Origin: Motiliproteus coralliicola
GTDB lineage: Bacteria > Pseudomonadota > Gammaproteobacteria > Pseudomonadales > Balneatricaceae
Length of the DNA stretch: 64,000 bases
Direction of reading: 5' to 3'
NCBI RefSeq assembly: GCF_003345655.1
Contig: NZ_QQOH01000003.1
Coordinates: 496,001 to 560,000, forward strand
Below, piece by piece: positions 8,383 to 17,278 of this stretch. The number at the start of each line of letters is the position of its first letter. Position 1 is the first letter of the stretch. The translations under genes were made by a program, and so were the position numbers. The notes beneath the pieces are model-generated. The model was not told where the DNA came from. It made no database searches and saw nothing but the letters and a program-made list of their open reading frames with translations.

Positions 8383-9537
8383 CTATTGTTGTTCTTCTGC
8401 GGCAGCGTGCTCTGCCCCTTTCTCGGCCTCTTTCTCAGCCTTGCCGAGCTGGCGGACGGTCATCGCCGTGGCGCCGACGGCGGCACCGATCACCGCGCCA
8501 AGCAGACCGGCGGAAGTGGCTGTGGCCCCTTCACCCGACTGGGCATTAATCGGTGGGAAAATATCGGGCGGCGCGTGGGTGGTGACTTCAGATTTCTCGT
8601 GCAGCGCCTTGGTAAAGCCGACCCCTTGTTCGGTACAGCCGAAACAGGGAGCTCCGACACCGACCGGCCAGGCTCCACCGCCGACATCACCGAACTCCTG
8701 GGTCGAGCAGTTGGCGTAGGTTTCCGGCCCTTTACAGCCGAGCTTGTAGAGGCAGTAACCCAAGCGGTGCCCTTCGTCGCCAAATTCTTTGGCAAAACGG
8801 CCGGCGTCGAAATGCGCCCGACGCTCGCAGTGCTCGTGAATGATTCGACCGTAGGCAAATTTCGGACGTCCCTTGTCATCCAACTCCGGTAATGTGCCGA
8901 AGGTAACGTACTGCAGCACCGTGGCCAGGAAGTTGTAGGGATTGGGCGGGCAACCCGGAATATTGATGATGGTCTTGTCCGGCAGGATCTCGTGAACCGG
9001 CGTGGCACCGGTGGGGTTGATACCGGCCGACGGCACCCCGCCCCAGGAGGCGCAGGAACCGATCGCAATGATCGCCGCCGCATCGTCGGCGGCTTCTTTG
9101 ACATGCTCGAGCATGGTCTTGCCGGCAATCTTGCAGTAGATACCGCCATCTTTGGTCGGAATCGAACCCTCGACCACCAACACGTACTTGCCTTTGTTCT
9201 CTTCCATCGCCGCGTGCTTGGCGGCTTCGGCCTGATGGCCGGCGGCGGCACAGAGGGCCTCGCTGTAATCGAGCGAGATCATGTCGAGAATCAGGGTTTC
9301 CAGTGTCGGGTGGGTGGTCCGCAACAGTGACTCGGTACAACCGGTACACTCCTGCCCGCTCAACCAGATCACCGACGGACGACGCGCCTGGGTAACGGCG
9401 TGGGCCATCTGTATACCGGCGGTCGATGACAAGCCCAGCGTTGCTGCCACGCCGGTGCAGAATTTAAGGAAGCCACGGCGGTTCAACCCCAACCGAGATG
9501 CGACCTCCTCAAGCTGCTGCTCTGTGATAGTGCTCAT
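8383..9537 (-). CDS. hupS: [NiFe] uptake hydrogenase small subunit, Tat-exported and membrane-anchored
   Basis: A 384-aa iron-sulfur subunit. The Tat motif NRRGFLK spans residues 19-25. The proximal-cluster motif is ECTGCTES (about 63-70) with GSCASWGG and PGCPPNPYN further on; distal and medial cluster cysteines follow in GYCLYKLGC and PCFGC. The motif reads CTGC rather than CTCC, so the standard 4-Cys proximal cluster is expected, not the 6-Cys cluster of oxygen-tolerant enzymes. Near the C-terminus AGLLGAVIGAAVGATAM is a membrane anchor followed by a charged Ala/Glu tail. GGAGGAG precedes the ATG. It is the first gene of the operon behind a sigma-54 promoter. Confidence 0.97.
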   Translation of the reverse strand: MSTITEQQLEEVASRLGLNRRGFLKFCTGVAATLGLSSTAGIQMAHAVTQARRPSVIWLSGQECTGCTESLLRTTHPTLETLILDMISLDYSEALCAAAGHQAEAAKHAAMEENKGKYVLVVEGSIPTKDGGIYCKIAGKTMLEHVKEAADDAAAIIAIGSCASWGGVPSAGINPTGATPVHEILPDKTIINIPGCPPNPYNFLATVLQYVTFGTLPELDDKGRPKFAYGRIIHEHCERRAHFDAGRFAKEFGDEGHRLGYCLYKLGCKGPETYANCSTQEFGDVGGGAWPVGVGAPCFGCTEQGVGFTKALHEKSEVTTHAPPDIFPPINAQSGEGATATSAGLLGAVIGAAVGATAMTVRQLGKAEKEAEKGAEHAAAEEQQ

Positions 9538-9637
9538 TCACTCCTCCTTCACACCCATCCCACCGGATCGAACGCCACTTTGGGTTAGCGTTTACCAAAC
9601 CGACCGGCTTCGTTTTTGTTGTATGAGGAGGGCTATC

Positions 9638-9652
9638 GCAATAAACGCGCCA
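9638..9652 (-). promoter_or_regulatory. Sigma-54 (-24/-12) promoter of the hydrogenase operon
   Basis: The minus strand reads TGGCGCGTTTATTGC. Against the RpoN consensus TGGCACG-N4-TTGC it differs at a single base, and the GG and GC pairs have the required spacing. Transcription would start near 9626, about 90 bases before the hupS start codon. HupR/HoxA regulators are sigma-54 activators, so motif and neighbour agree. Confidence 0.88.
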
Positions 9653-9690
9653 GAATGAACAACCTGTTTGAAAAGAACCTAAGCTATACG

Positions 9691-9703
9691 TATCAATAAC
9701 TTA
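9691..9703. promoter_or_regulatory. IHF-binding site between enhancer and sigma-54 promoter
   Basis: TATCAATAACTTA matches the IHF consensus WATCAA-N4-TTR at every fixed position. It lies about 40 bases upstream of the -24 element, the usual place for DNA bending that brings an upstream activator to RpoN polymerase. Confidence 0.75.
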
Positions 9704-9749
9704 GAAAGCTGTTATTAAGAACCATTCCGGAAAGTGATTAGCTTGCTTA

Positions 9750-9772
9750 CTTGCTTTACACCTCAAAGCAAG
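9750..9772. promoter_or_regulatory. Putative upstream activating site for HupR
   Basis: CTTGCTTT-N7-AAAGCAAG is a perfect 8-bp inverted repeat centred about 135 bases upstream of the predicted start point. A further CTTGCTT half-copy stands just left of it at 9742-9748. Position and symmetry fit an enhancer for an NtrC-class activator. Assignment to HupR is inferred from context. Confidence 0.6.
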
Positions 9773-9898
9773 CAGTGATTACAACATTGACAAATCGCAG
9801 CCGCTTACCGAACCGGCTCAGCGCGGGTAATCTTAAGATGAGTGCCAGAGGCGTCAGGAAAAGACCGAAACGGGGACAATAAATAGTCGAAGGAAGCG

Positions 9899-11188
9899 CT
9901 AATCTTCACGCTCGTCGAATTCGACGCAGTTACGACCGGCGTGCTTAGCCCGGTACAGGGCGGTATCGGCACGCGATAGCAGATCATCCAGACTGCTGTG
10001 TGAGTTCGACAGCGCCACCCCGAAGCTGGAGCTCAAAAAGACATCATCGCCGGCCTCACTCTGAATCGAGACGTTGGCGATTTGGTGGCGTAGACGCTCG
10101 CACACGGCCAGGGCGATCTCGAGATCCACTTCGGGCAGCACGATGACGAACTCATCGCCGCCCAGGCGACCAAACAGATCCACCTGACGCAGTTGCGACT
10201 GGCAGGCCTGCACCAATCGGATCAGAGCCTGGTCGCCGACCGCGTGGCCATAAAGGTCGTTGATCAGTTTGAACCGGTCGATATCCAGGATGATCACCGC
10301 CAGGGTGCGCTGGTAGCGTTTCATCCGCTCCAGCTCCTGTCGGGCACCCTGCAACAGGTGGCGGCGGTTGGAGATACCGGTCATCTCGTCGATATGGGCC
10401 AACTGCTCGAGCTTCTCCTTCAGTTCGATCACCTCGGTGATGTCACTCGAAACGCCGACCATCCCTTTGATCTCGCCCTGCTCACGGATCGGGATTTTCA
10501 CGGTCCAGAATTGGCGAGTGGTGCCCAGGGGATCAGTAAAGGCTTCTTCACCGCAGATCCTACGCCCCTCCTCCAGCACCGCCCGATCGGTCGGCTGTAG
10601 CCGCTCCAGGTTTTCGTTCGACAACAGCTCCTGATTGCTTTTGCCCAGGGCCTGATGGGGATCGCAGCCCAGCATCCGAGCGGTGTAGGGGTTCAGATAG
10701 CGGAATCGCTGGTCGCGGTCTTTCATGTAGACGGCGGATTCGATGTTATCCAGCACATTATCGAGCAGTTCCTTCTGCTGCCGCAGTTGCTGATCCATCC
10801 GGGTCCGTTCGGTGATATCGGTGGAAATACCACAGAGCCCGACCACCTTCTTATCGGCATCGAACAGCGGCATTTTATGGGTTTGGTAGACACGCACTTC
10901 GCCGCTGGAAGCAACCCGGTTATGTTCCTCGGTATCCAACGGGCGGGCATGCTCCAGCACCCACTGATCGTTGGCTCTAAGGTCATTGAATACGGAGAGG
11001 TCGAAAAAGGCTTCGTCGGTTTGCCCGATAATCTCGTCACGGGATAGGCCAAACAGCTCGCAGACCTTCTGATTGACATAGGTGTAGCGCCCAGAAAGGT
11101 CCTTGGTGAAGACATAGGCACCAACATGGTCCAACAGCATTTTCAGCTGCGATACCTGAACCGCGCTTATCTCTTCAACCCCAGCCAT
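9899..11188 (-). CDS. PAS-PAS-GGDEF diguanylate cyclase
   Basis: A soluble protein (429 aa from the ATG at 11188, preceded by GGAG at 5 nt; a GTG at 11239 would add 17 residues). Two PAS domains, each followed by a PAC-like segment (KVVGLCGISTDITE, then EIKGMVGVSSDITE), precede a GGDEF domain with an intact GGDEF active site. RQVD stands five residues before it, the layout of the allosteric I-site, so product inhibition is expected. It makes c-di-GMP; there is no EAL domain. The cue sensed by the PAS domains is unknown. It reads toward the hydrogenase operon and ends 127 bases before its putative upstream activating site. Confidence 0.93.
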   Translation of the reverse strand: MAGVEEISAVQVSQLKMLLDHVGAYVFTKDLSGRYTYVNQKVCELFGLSRDEIIGQTDEAFFDLSVFNDLRANDQWVLEHARPLDTEEHNRVASSGEVRVYQTHKMPLFDADKKVVGLCGISTDITERTRMDQQLRQQKELLDNVLDNIESAVYMKDRDQRFRYLNPYTARMLGCDPHQALGKSNQELLSNENLERLQPTDRAVLEEGRRICGEEAFTDPLGTTRQFWTVKIPIREQGEIKGMVGVSSDITEVIELKEKLEQLAHIDEMTGISNRRHLLQGARQELERMKRYQRTLAVIILDIDRFKLINDLYGHAVGDQALIRLVQACQSQLRQVDLFGRLGGDEFVIVLPEVDLEIALAVCERLRHQIANVSIQSEAGDDVFLSSSFGVALSNSHSSLDDLLSRADTALYRAKHAGRNCVEFDERED

Positions 11189-11493
11189 TTCCGCTCCCAG
11201 CTGTATCCCGACAGGCTCATCCTTGAAAGGTAACGCCACACTAAAACATCATCGCCAGCAAAGCTCAATTGAATATTTTCTTGCAATAGAGCAGACCTAC
11301 CACGGCCCACCAAAAAATCAAAAAAGCCAGTCAAATCAACGCGTGTGACAAATATCAAACGACGGTTTTAAATTACCGTTTTCGAATATAACCTCAACAA
11401 CCGGATGGATACTTTTGAACCCATGCCCAACTATAGCCATAGAGTGATAAAGCTGCCTAATCGACCTCGCGATAGCCGACCCCAAGGGTCCCG
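11189..11493. other. Intergenic region between dsdC and the diguanylate cyclase gene
   Basis: 305 bases, AT-richer than the flanking genes. I see no ORF with a credible ribosome site, no strong terminator and no clear promoter. It should carry the promoter of the leftward diguanylate cyclase gene. Confidence 0.5.
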
Positions 11494-12384
11494 TTATGCG
11501 AGATCGAGCAGCCACTGCTGGAGCTTCAGGGCAGCGGGATTGGCTGTCGCACTACGGGGCAGCAACAGATAATGATTGCAGCCGCTCGGTTGAGCCTCGA
11601 AGGGGGCCAGCAGACGCCCCTGGGCCAGCTCTTGCTGCACCAGCGAACTGCGCGCCATGGCCACCCCCAAACCGGCCTCGGCTGCAGCGATCGCCATATC
11701 GGAACGGTTGAAGAAGTGGCCACGATCGCTGGAAACCGACGCCAGCCCGGACCGATCCAGCCAGTAACGCCACTCGGCATCGCGCGGCGCTCCCGTCCAG
11801 GGAAGTGCATCGTGGAGCAACGTTAATGCGGACCAATCATCCTCCCGCTGCTCTCCAATCCGGTGCGGGTAGTCGGGACTGACAACTGGTAACAGTTGCT
11901 CGGCGAACAATAACGAAACCTCAAAGCCGTCCACCTCGGCATCCTGGCGGTAGTCGATCGCCAGATCAAAATCAGCCCGCTGCAGATCCAGCAATGCCGC
12001 TTCAGCATAGGTCTCCACTTTGATGGCCGGAAACGCCTGATGGAAGGCATTCAGCTTCGGGATCAGCCATTTAAACGCAAAAGAGGGGGTTGAGCGGATC
12101 CGCACCACCGCGCCGTCCGAAACTGACTGAAAGCGGGCGATCGTGCTCTGTATCGCCGCCACCGAGTCACGGGTAACCGCCAGCAGCTCACGCCCCTGAT
12201 CCGTCAGGGCGATACCGCCGGGGCTGCGGACAAACAGCGGAAAGCCCAGATGCTGTTCCAGCTTTCGTATTTGCTGGCTGACCGCGCCGGTCGTGACGCA
12301 CAGTTCCCGCGCCGCCGACGAGAAACTTCCCAGCCGTCCGCAGTACTCGAAGTAGATCAGTGAGGAATAGAGTCTAGGGTGCAT
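11494..12384 (-). CDS. dsdC: DsdC-like LysR-family regulator of D-serine dehydratase
   Basis: A 296-aa LysR protein: winged HTH at residues 1-60 (FSSAARELCVTTGAVSQQIRKLE), then a substrate-binding domain. It is divergent from dsdA, with 194 bases between, the same arrangement as dsdC/dsdA in E. coli, where DsdC activates the dehydratase gene in response to D-serine. I take the ATG at 12384; the reading frame extends 16 codons further upstream, and AGGAG lies about 11 nt from this ATG. The dsdC name depends on the neighbour more than on sequence. Confidence 0.8.
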   Translation of the reverse strand: MHPRLYSSLIYFEYCGRLGSFSSAARELCVTTGAVSQQIRKLEQHLGFPLFVRSPGGIALTDQGRELLAVTRDSVAAIQSTIARFQSVSDGAVVRIRSTPSFAFKWLIPKLNAFHQAFPAIKVETYAEAALLDLQRADFDLAIDYRQDAEVDGFEVSLLFAEQLLPVVSPDYPHRIGEQREDDWSALTLLHDALPWTGAPRDAEWRYWLDRSGLASVSSDRGHFFNRSDMAIAAAEAGLGVAMARSSLVQQELAQGRLLAPFEAQPSGCNHYLLLPRSATANPAALKLQQWLLDLA

Positions 12385-12578
12385 CGGCGATATCACTCCT
12401 GATGGGGTACGAACAATGCAGGCAAGATCCACAGTATCGAAGCACTATAGACCCCAGCCTGTTTAGAATAACTAAACAGCCATGTAATAACTATCGTTTG
12501 CCTACACCACTCAGCATGGTCAAAATCCCCTCAAATACCTGTCAAAATCCGATACAACAGACGCTCAGAGGCCGAAAC

Positions 12579-13895
12579 ATGCCACATCTTGCCATCTCCC
12601 CCCAACAACAAGAACAAATGAAGGCGGCAACTCCTTTACTCTGGTTAAACGATCGCTACCAGAACAGCGAGGCCGCTCCGGCACGTCCGAGCACGAAACT
12701 GCTCTACCGCGCCAGCGCCCGGCTGGAGCGTTGCGCACCACTGTTGCAACAGCTGTTTCCTGAACTCGAACCCAGCCAGGGATTGATCGAATCGCCCCTT
12801 TTAAGCGCCGCTGCTCTGAATCAGCAGATCAATCCCTTAGGCGGTCAGTTGCTGCTCAAGGCCGATCACGCGTTACCGATTGCCGGCTCGATCAAAGCCC
12901 GTGGCGGCATCCACGAAGTGCTCTGTTTTGCCGAAAAGCTGGCGCTCGAGCAGGGACTGTTGAGCAGCATCGAGGATGATTACGCCAAGCTGGCCGGTGA
13001 CGAGGCCCGTGAACTTTTTGGACGCTACACGTTGGCGGTCGGCAGTACCGGCAACCTGGGGCTGAGTATCGGGGTAACCGGCGCTGCCCTGGGTTTCCGC
13101 ACCCAGGTGCATATGTCCGCCGATGCCAAGGAGTGGAAGAAAGAGCGGCTGCGTCGGCGTGGCGTCGACGTGGTCGAACACCAGGCCGATTACGGCGTCG
13201 CGGTAGCCGCGGGCCGCCGTAACGCGCAAGCCGATCCACACTGTTACTTTGTCGACGACGAGCGCTCGCCGGAGCTGTTTTTCGGTTACGCCACCGCCGC
13301 GCTGCGACTGCAGCAACAACTGCAACAGCAAGGCATCATCGTTGATGCCGATCACCCGCTGTTCGTGTACCTGCCCTCTGGAGTCGGTGGTGCGCCTGGG
13401 GGAATTACCTTTGGTCTGAAGCAGCTGTTCGGCGACCATGTGCACTGTTTTCTGGCCGAGCCGGTACAGGCCCCCTGCACCCTGCTGGGTCTTGCCGGAG
13501 AGCCCGGCTCCGAGCCCCTGCCCTGCTACGATTTCGGCCTCAACGTCGACACCGACGCCGACGGCCTGGCGGTCGGTACCGCTTCGGCCTGGGTCTGCGA
13601 AGCGATCCGGGATCTCTGCTCCGGGGTCTATACCGCCACCGACCGGCAGCTGTATCAGCAGCTGTATCAGCTGAAGAGCCTGGAAAATATCGAGGTTGAG
13701 CCCTCGGCAGCGATCGGTTGTCTCGGTCCGGCGATGCTCAACAGTGAGTCCGGCCAACAGTATCTGCAGCAACACCAACTCTGTGGGCGGCTTGACCAGT
13801 CCACCCATATCGCCTGGCTGACTGGTGGATCACTGGTACCCGCACAGGAATACCAGCGCTATCTGGCGCAGGCCAAAAGCTGCCTGGAGAGTTAA
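12579..13895 (+). CDS. dsdA: D-serine dehydratase (PLP-dependent)
   Basis: A 438-aa fold-type II PLP enzyme that converts D-serine to pyruvate and ammonia. The PLP lysine lies in LPIAGSIKARGG (K106) and the phosphate-binding loop is GSTGNLGLS (about 158-166). VHMSADAKEWKKERLR and LFVYLPSGVGGAPGG match E. coli DsdA closely. I choose the ATG at 12579, with AGAGG 7 nt upstream, instead of the earlier in-frame start 59 codons before it. No dsdX transporter gene is adjacent. It ends 7 bases from the convergent binding-protein gene. Confidence 0.96.
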   Translation: MPHLAISPQQQEQMKAATPLLWLNDRYQNSEAAPARPSTKLLYRASARLERCAPLLQQLFPELEPSQGLIESPLLSAAALNQQINPLGGQLLLKADHALPIAGSIKARGGIHEVLCFAEKLALEQGLLSSIEDDYAKLAGDEARELFGRYTLAVGSTGNLGLSIGVTGAALGFRTQVHMSADAKEWKKERLRRRGVDVVEHQADYGVAVAAGRRNAQADPHCYFVDDERSPELFFGYATAALRLQQQLQQQGIIVDADHPLFVYLPSGVGGAPGGITFGLKQLFGDHVHCFLAEPVQAPCTLLGLAGEPGSEPLPCYDFGLNVDTDADGLAVGTASAWVCEAIRDLCSGVYTATDRQLYQQLYQLKSLENIEVEPSAAIGCLGPAMLNSESGQQYLQQHQLCGRLDQSTHIAWLTGGSLVPAQEYQRYLAQAKSCLES

Positions 13896-13902
13896 TAGGC
13901 AT

Positions 13903-14973
13903 TCAGGGTAGGTCTAGGTTCGGCATCGCCCGCCGCCACTGCTCCAGCAGGGCCCGGCGGCTGGCCTGATCGGTCTGGATCAGCAGCGACGGCCCCAATG
14001 GAATATGGCGCAGCGGACTGCGCCGATCGCGCCGTAGCGCGCTGGCGGTGGTCTCACCAGTAATGTCTTCGCGGATCGGATACAGACTTGAGCGATCTGC
14101 CAACAGCTGCTGTCCCTCTCGAGACAGCAGAAAATCCAGCAGCCGCTTGGCGTCGGTGGGATTAGCCGCGTTGTCCGGGATAAATGCGGTACGCATCACC
14201 AGGGTGGTGTAATCGCTCGGCAGCACAACCTGGATCTCCGGATGACGCTTGGCCCAGGCGTGGGAGTAGGATCCCAGCAGGTTATAAGCCACCGTGATCT
14301 CGCCGTCGGTTAAAGCCTGCAGCATCGCCGCACTGCTGGGGAACAAGCGGGCCTGATGCGAGCCGAATGACTCCAGCATTCGACCGTAGCTGGCCGACTG
14401 GCGACTGTCGTAAGACCAGGTCAGGTAGCCGACCCCGACCTGGGCGATATCGAAGGTGCCGATCCGTCCCCGTAATTTATCGCTATGACGACGGATCAGA
14501 TCCAGCAGTTCGGCCCGATTGCGGGGCAACTGGTCGCCCGGCATTCGCTGCCGATTGATCGCGATCACCGCCGGTTCGTAGGTAAATCCGAAGATCTCAT
14601 CACGCCAGTTGGCCCAGGCCGGTAACGCCGCGGTTTCCGGTGAGCGATAGGGCTGGGCATAACCGTCGTTGACCAATTTAACCTGCAGATCCATCGCCGA
14701 GCTCAACATCAAGTCCGGCGTATCGGGATAGCGTTCCAGAAAACGCTGGTAGAGGTTCCGGGTGCCGAATTCGGAGTAGCGAATCCGCACTCCGGGATAG
14801 CGCTCCCGAAAGGCATCGAAGAACGGTTTGATCACCGGAAAATCTGCCGCGCCATAGATTCTCAGCACCGACTGCTCACGCCCGAGCGGTCTCAGCTCGT
14901 GCAACACCTCGGCCTGAGCCCGCGTCGAACTGATCATCAGCACTACCGTCAGCAACAAAACCAGCGGCCGCAT
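13903..14973 (-). CDS. Periplasmic solute-binding protein linked to TctDE (PgtC-like)
   Basis: A 356-aa protein with a signal peptide (MRPLVLLLTVVLMISSTRAQA) and the fold signature of Fe3+-type ABC binding proteins (LRIYGAADFPVIKPFFDAF, FTYEPAVIAINR, LLDFLLSREGQQLL). No ABC permease or ATPase is nearby. It follows the sensor kinase gene: the kinase stop overlaps an in-frame ATG at 15030, but the ATG at 14973 has GAGG 5 nt upstream and gives a normal signal peptide. In the phosphoglycerate system, PgtC of this family modulates a sensor kinase, so an accessory ligand-sensing role is plausible. A periplasmic aconitate isomerase related to binding proteins is another possibility. Confidence 0.7.
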   Translation of the reverse strand: MRPLVLLLTVVLMISSTRAQAEVLHELRPLGREQSVLRIYGAADFPVIKPFFDAFRERYPGVRIRYSEFGTRNLYQRFLERYPDTPDLMLSSAMDLQVKLVNDGYAQPYRSPETAALPAWANWRDEIFGFTYEPAVIAINRQRMPGDQLPRNRAELLDLIRRHSDKLRGRIGTFDIAQVGVGYLTWSYDSRQSASYGRMLESFGSHQARLFPSSAAMLQALTDGEITVAYNLLGSYSHAWAKRHPEIQVVLPSDYTTLVMRTAFIPDNAANPTDAKRLLDFLLSREGQQLLADRSSLYPIREDITGETTASALRRDRRSPLRHIPLGPSLLIQTDQASRRALLEQWRRAMPNLDLP

Positions 14974-15029
14974 CGTCACCTCGGTCAGGCTCCGCCGCTG
15001 TCGACTAGGGCGCCATCGCCATGCACTCA

Positions 15030-16457
15030 TCAGGCTTCCCCCTGCAACACCGAACCGACCTCAACAAACAGCACCTCGACCACCAACCCCCGGGGCTGGT
15101 TGTCCTTCAGACTCAGCAGAGCACGATGATGCACCGCGATCTCCCTCGCGATCGCCAACCCCAGGCCACTGCCGGGGCGGGGGTTGTCCGGACTACGGTA
15201 GAAACGCTCGAACACCTGGGATTTCTCACTGTCGGGAATTCCGGGCCCCTGATCGGCCACCGTCAGGCGGGCTCCACGCTCGACCCTCTGCAGGTCGACC
15301 TCGACGGTATCGCCGGTCTCACTGTACTTGATCGCATTCTCGAGCAGATTTCGCAGCATCTGGCGCAGCGCGAAGTCGTCACCGTTCAACGGCACCAACA
15401 CCTGCCCCAGGTAAGCCACCTCCACCCCCTGATGCAGGGCCGACACCGCAACGTCGCGGCAGACATCGGTGATTAATTTATCCAGCGTCAGAGGTTCCAG
15501 CGCCTGACTTTGAAAACGATGCGCCAACGTCGCCTGGCTGAGCAGCTGGCTGACCGTATCGCTGAGTAGATCGCTACTCTGCACCACCCGCTGCAACTGT
15601 TCCCGGCGCCGCACCTCATCCTCCTCCACCAGTGCATTCTGGGCCTGGGATTTGAGCCCGGCCAGCGGCGTGCGAATCTGGTGGGCCGCTTCGGCGGTGA
15701 ACCGTTTGAGCCCGTCCAGGGTTCCGCCGAGCTGCTGCATAAAGCGATTGATGGTGGTCAGCAGCGGTTGAATCTCGCGCGGTACCTCCACCTGCAACGG
15801 GCTCAGATCCTGGGGCGAGCGTGCTTCCAGGCCTCGATTGAGGCGGTGCAAAGGCCGCAGCACCAGCCAGATGCCACCCAGGATCAGCACCATCGCCACC
15901 ACAAAAAACAGCGCCAGCAATTGCAGCGCTCGCCAGCTGATCTCCTCGGCCAGCAGCTGTCGAGCCCGGGTGGTCTGCCCCAGCTGGACCTGCACCTCAC
16001 GGACTTCATCGGTTTCGGGCAACTGCCGGGTCAGGGTCAGAAACCGGACCGGCTCACCGCTGTACTGTTCGTCATAGAAAACAGGGAGCGTCACGCCGGG
16101 GTTATTCAGATCGGCGCCACGGCCCCAGGCCAGCCCCTGAATCGGCAGATCCGGGTAACCGGTAATAAATTGGCCGTTGGTTTCGACGATGGCGTAGAAC
16201 ACCCGATCCTGAGGCGCCAGTGCCAGGGTCTCGAACGCCGAGCGCGGCAGGTCGATCACCACTTCGCCGTTTCGAATCTGGATATTCTCGGCAATCTGCA
16301 ACGCCGCACCGGTCAGCAGCCGGTCGTAGGACAATCGCGCCGCCCGCTCACCGTAAGCCTGGGCCGCCCAGTAACTGCTCAGCGCCAATGCCAGCAGCAA
16401 TCCGGCCGCCATCCACAGCAGCTGACGGCGGATCGACACGCCGACCAACCTAGCCAT
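15030..16457 (-). CDS. tctE: TctE-like sensor histidine kinase
   Basis: A 475-aa membrane kinase. TM1 is about residues 13-33, a periplasmic domain spans 35-175, and TM2 is about 177-200. Then come a HAMP-like region, HisKA with AAHQIRTPLAGL (phospho-accepting H259), and HATPase with NLLENAIKYSE, DQGPGIP and GSGLGLAIA. The start at 16457 overlaps the tctD stop by 8 bases. TctE/TctD pairs control uptake of citrate and other tricarboxylates. The divergent tcuAB genes and the tctC/tctAB genes at 37-41 kb support that ligand class here. Confidence 0.9.
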   Translation of the reverse strand: MARLVGVSIRRQLLWMAAGLLLALALSSYWAAQAYGERAARLSYDRLLTGAALQIAENIQIRNGEVVIDLPRSAFETLALAPQDRVFYAIVETNGQFITGYPDLPIQGLAWGRGADLNNPGVTLPVFYDEQYSGEPVRFLTLTRQLPETDEVREVQVQLGQTTRARQLLAEEISWRALQLLALFFVVAMVLILGGIWLVLRPLHRLNRGLEARSPQDLSPLQVEVPREIQPLLTTINRFMQQLGGTLDGLKRFTAEAAHQIRTPLAGLKSQAQNALVEEDEVRRREQLQRVVQSSDLLSDTVSQLLSQATLAHRFQSQALEPLTLDKLITDVCRDVAVSALHQGVEVAYLGQVLVPLNGDDFALRQMLRNLLENAIKYSETGDTVEVDLQRVERGARLTVADQGPGIPDSEKSQVFERFYRSPDNPRPGSGLGLAIAREIAVHHRALLSLKDNQPRGLVVEVLFVEVGSVLQGEA

Positions 16458-17121
16458 TGGGTTCATCCAGCAGATAGCCAAGTCCGCGCAGGGTGCGGAT
16501 ATTGAGGTCGCTATCCTTGAGTTTCTTGCGCAGGCGGGCAACGTAGGTTTCGATCGCGTTGGGACTGGGCGACTCGTCGAAGCTGTACAGATGATCCAGC
16601 AGCTCCTCCTTGCTCAGCACCCGGCCGGTGTGACCCAGAAAGATCTCCAGCAGGCGAAATTCACGCTGCTTCAATTCCACCACCTGGCCGGAGACGCTGA
16701 CCTGGCAGGTATTGCGATCCAATGTCAGATTGCCGTACTCGACCTGGTCGCTGGCTTGGCCCTGATGGCGGCGCAGCAGGGCCCGGCAGCGGGCTTCCAG
16801 CTCGCCGAAATCGAACGGTTTGGTCAGGTAGTCGTCGGCGCCCAGATCCAGCAGTTGGATCCGATCTTCGACCTGGTCGCGGGCGGTCAGAATCAGAACC
16901 GGGGTACCGCTCTGACGTTGACGCAACTTGTGCAGCACCCGGTCACCACTCAAGCCCGGCAGGTTCAGATCCAGAATCACCAGATCGTACTGCTGATGGC
17001 GCAGGATCTCGTTGGCGGCGCTACCGCTGGTGACGCGATCCGAGCCGTGTCCCTGGCGGCTGATCCGCTGACTGATCGCCTCTCCCAGGATCTCATCGTC
17101 TTCAACTATCAGAATCCGCAT
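16450..17121 (-). CDS. tctD: TctD-like OmpR-family response regulator
   Basis: A 223-aa regulator. The receiver domain has acidic residues EDDE at 7-10, phospho-accepting D51 (VILDLNLPG) and the Lys of LTKPFDFGE near 101. The C-terminal winged helix (about 125-220) contains QREFRLLEIFL and IETYVARLRKKL. It pairs with the overlapping tctE gene. OmpR-type regulators bind direct repeats with about 11-bp phasing, which matches the TGACAG-N5-TGACAG sites just upstream and at the second tricarboxylate locus. Confidence 0.92.
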   Translation of the reverse strand: MRILIVEDDEILGEAISQRISRQGHGSDRVTSGSAANEILRHQQYDLVILDLNLPGLSGDRVLHKLRQRQSGTPVLILTARDQVEDRIQLLDLGADDYLTKPFDFGELEARCRALLRRHQGQASDQVEYGNLTLDRNTCQVSVSGQVVELKQREFRLLEIFLGHTGRVLSKEELLDHLYSFDESPSPNAIETYVARLRKKLKDSDLNIRTLRGLGYLLDEPNG

Positions 17122-17229
17122 CGATCTTTTCGCACCTTTGTCGATCTGGCTTCTTATTTTTCATGCCCTTTATCTATCAAGAGCTTAGCAGCCATTCAGT
17201 CATTTGGTGAGTTGAATATTTTTCGTCCG

Positions 17230-17246
17230 TGACAGGCTCCTGACAG
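17230..17246. promoter_or_regulatory. Tandem TGACAG box 1 (putative TctD site) in the tctD-tcuA interval
   Basis: TGACAG-GCTCC-TGACAG: two direct repeats exactly 11 bases apart, followed by CTTT. It lies 109 bases upstream of tctD and 144 upstream of tcuA, so it could serve either gene. Confidence 0.65.
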
Positions 17247-17278
17247 CTTTATGTGCATACCGTCCTTCATCACTTGCG

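Noticed and set aside
7514-8719. 401-codon open frame antisense to hybA and hupS
   Set aside because: Both sense genes have clear Fe-S and Tat motifs; the antisense product shows no domain.
8383-9537. Oxygen-tolerant hydrogenase (6-Cys proximal cluster)
   Set aside because: The small subunit has ECTGC, not ECTCC, so the extra cysteine of oxygen-tolerant enzymes is missing.
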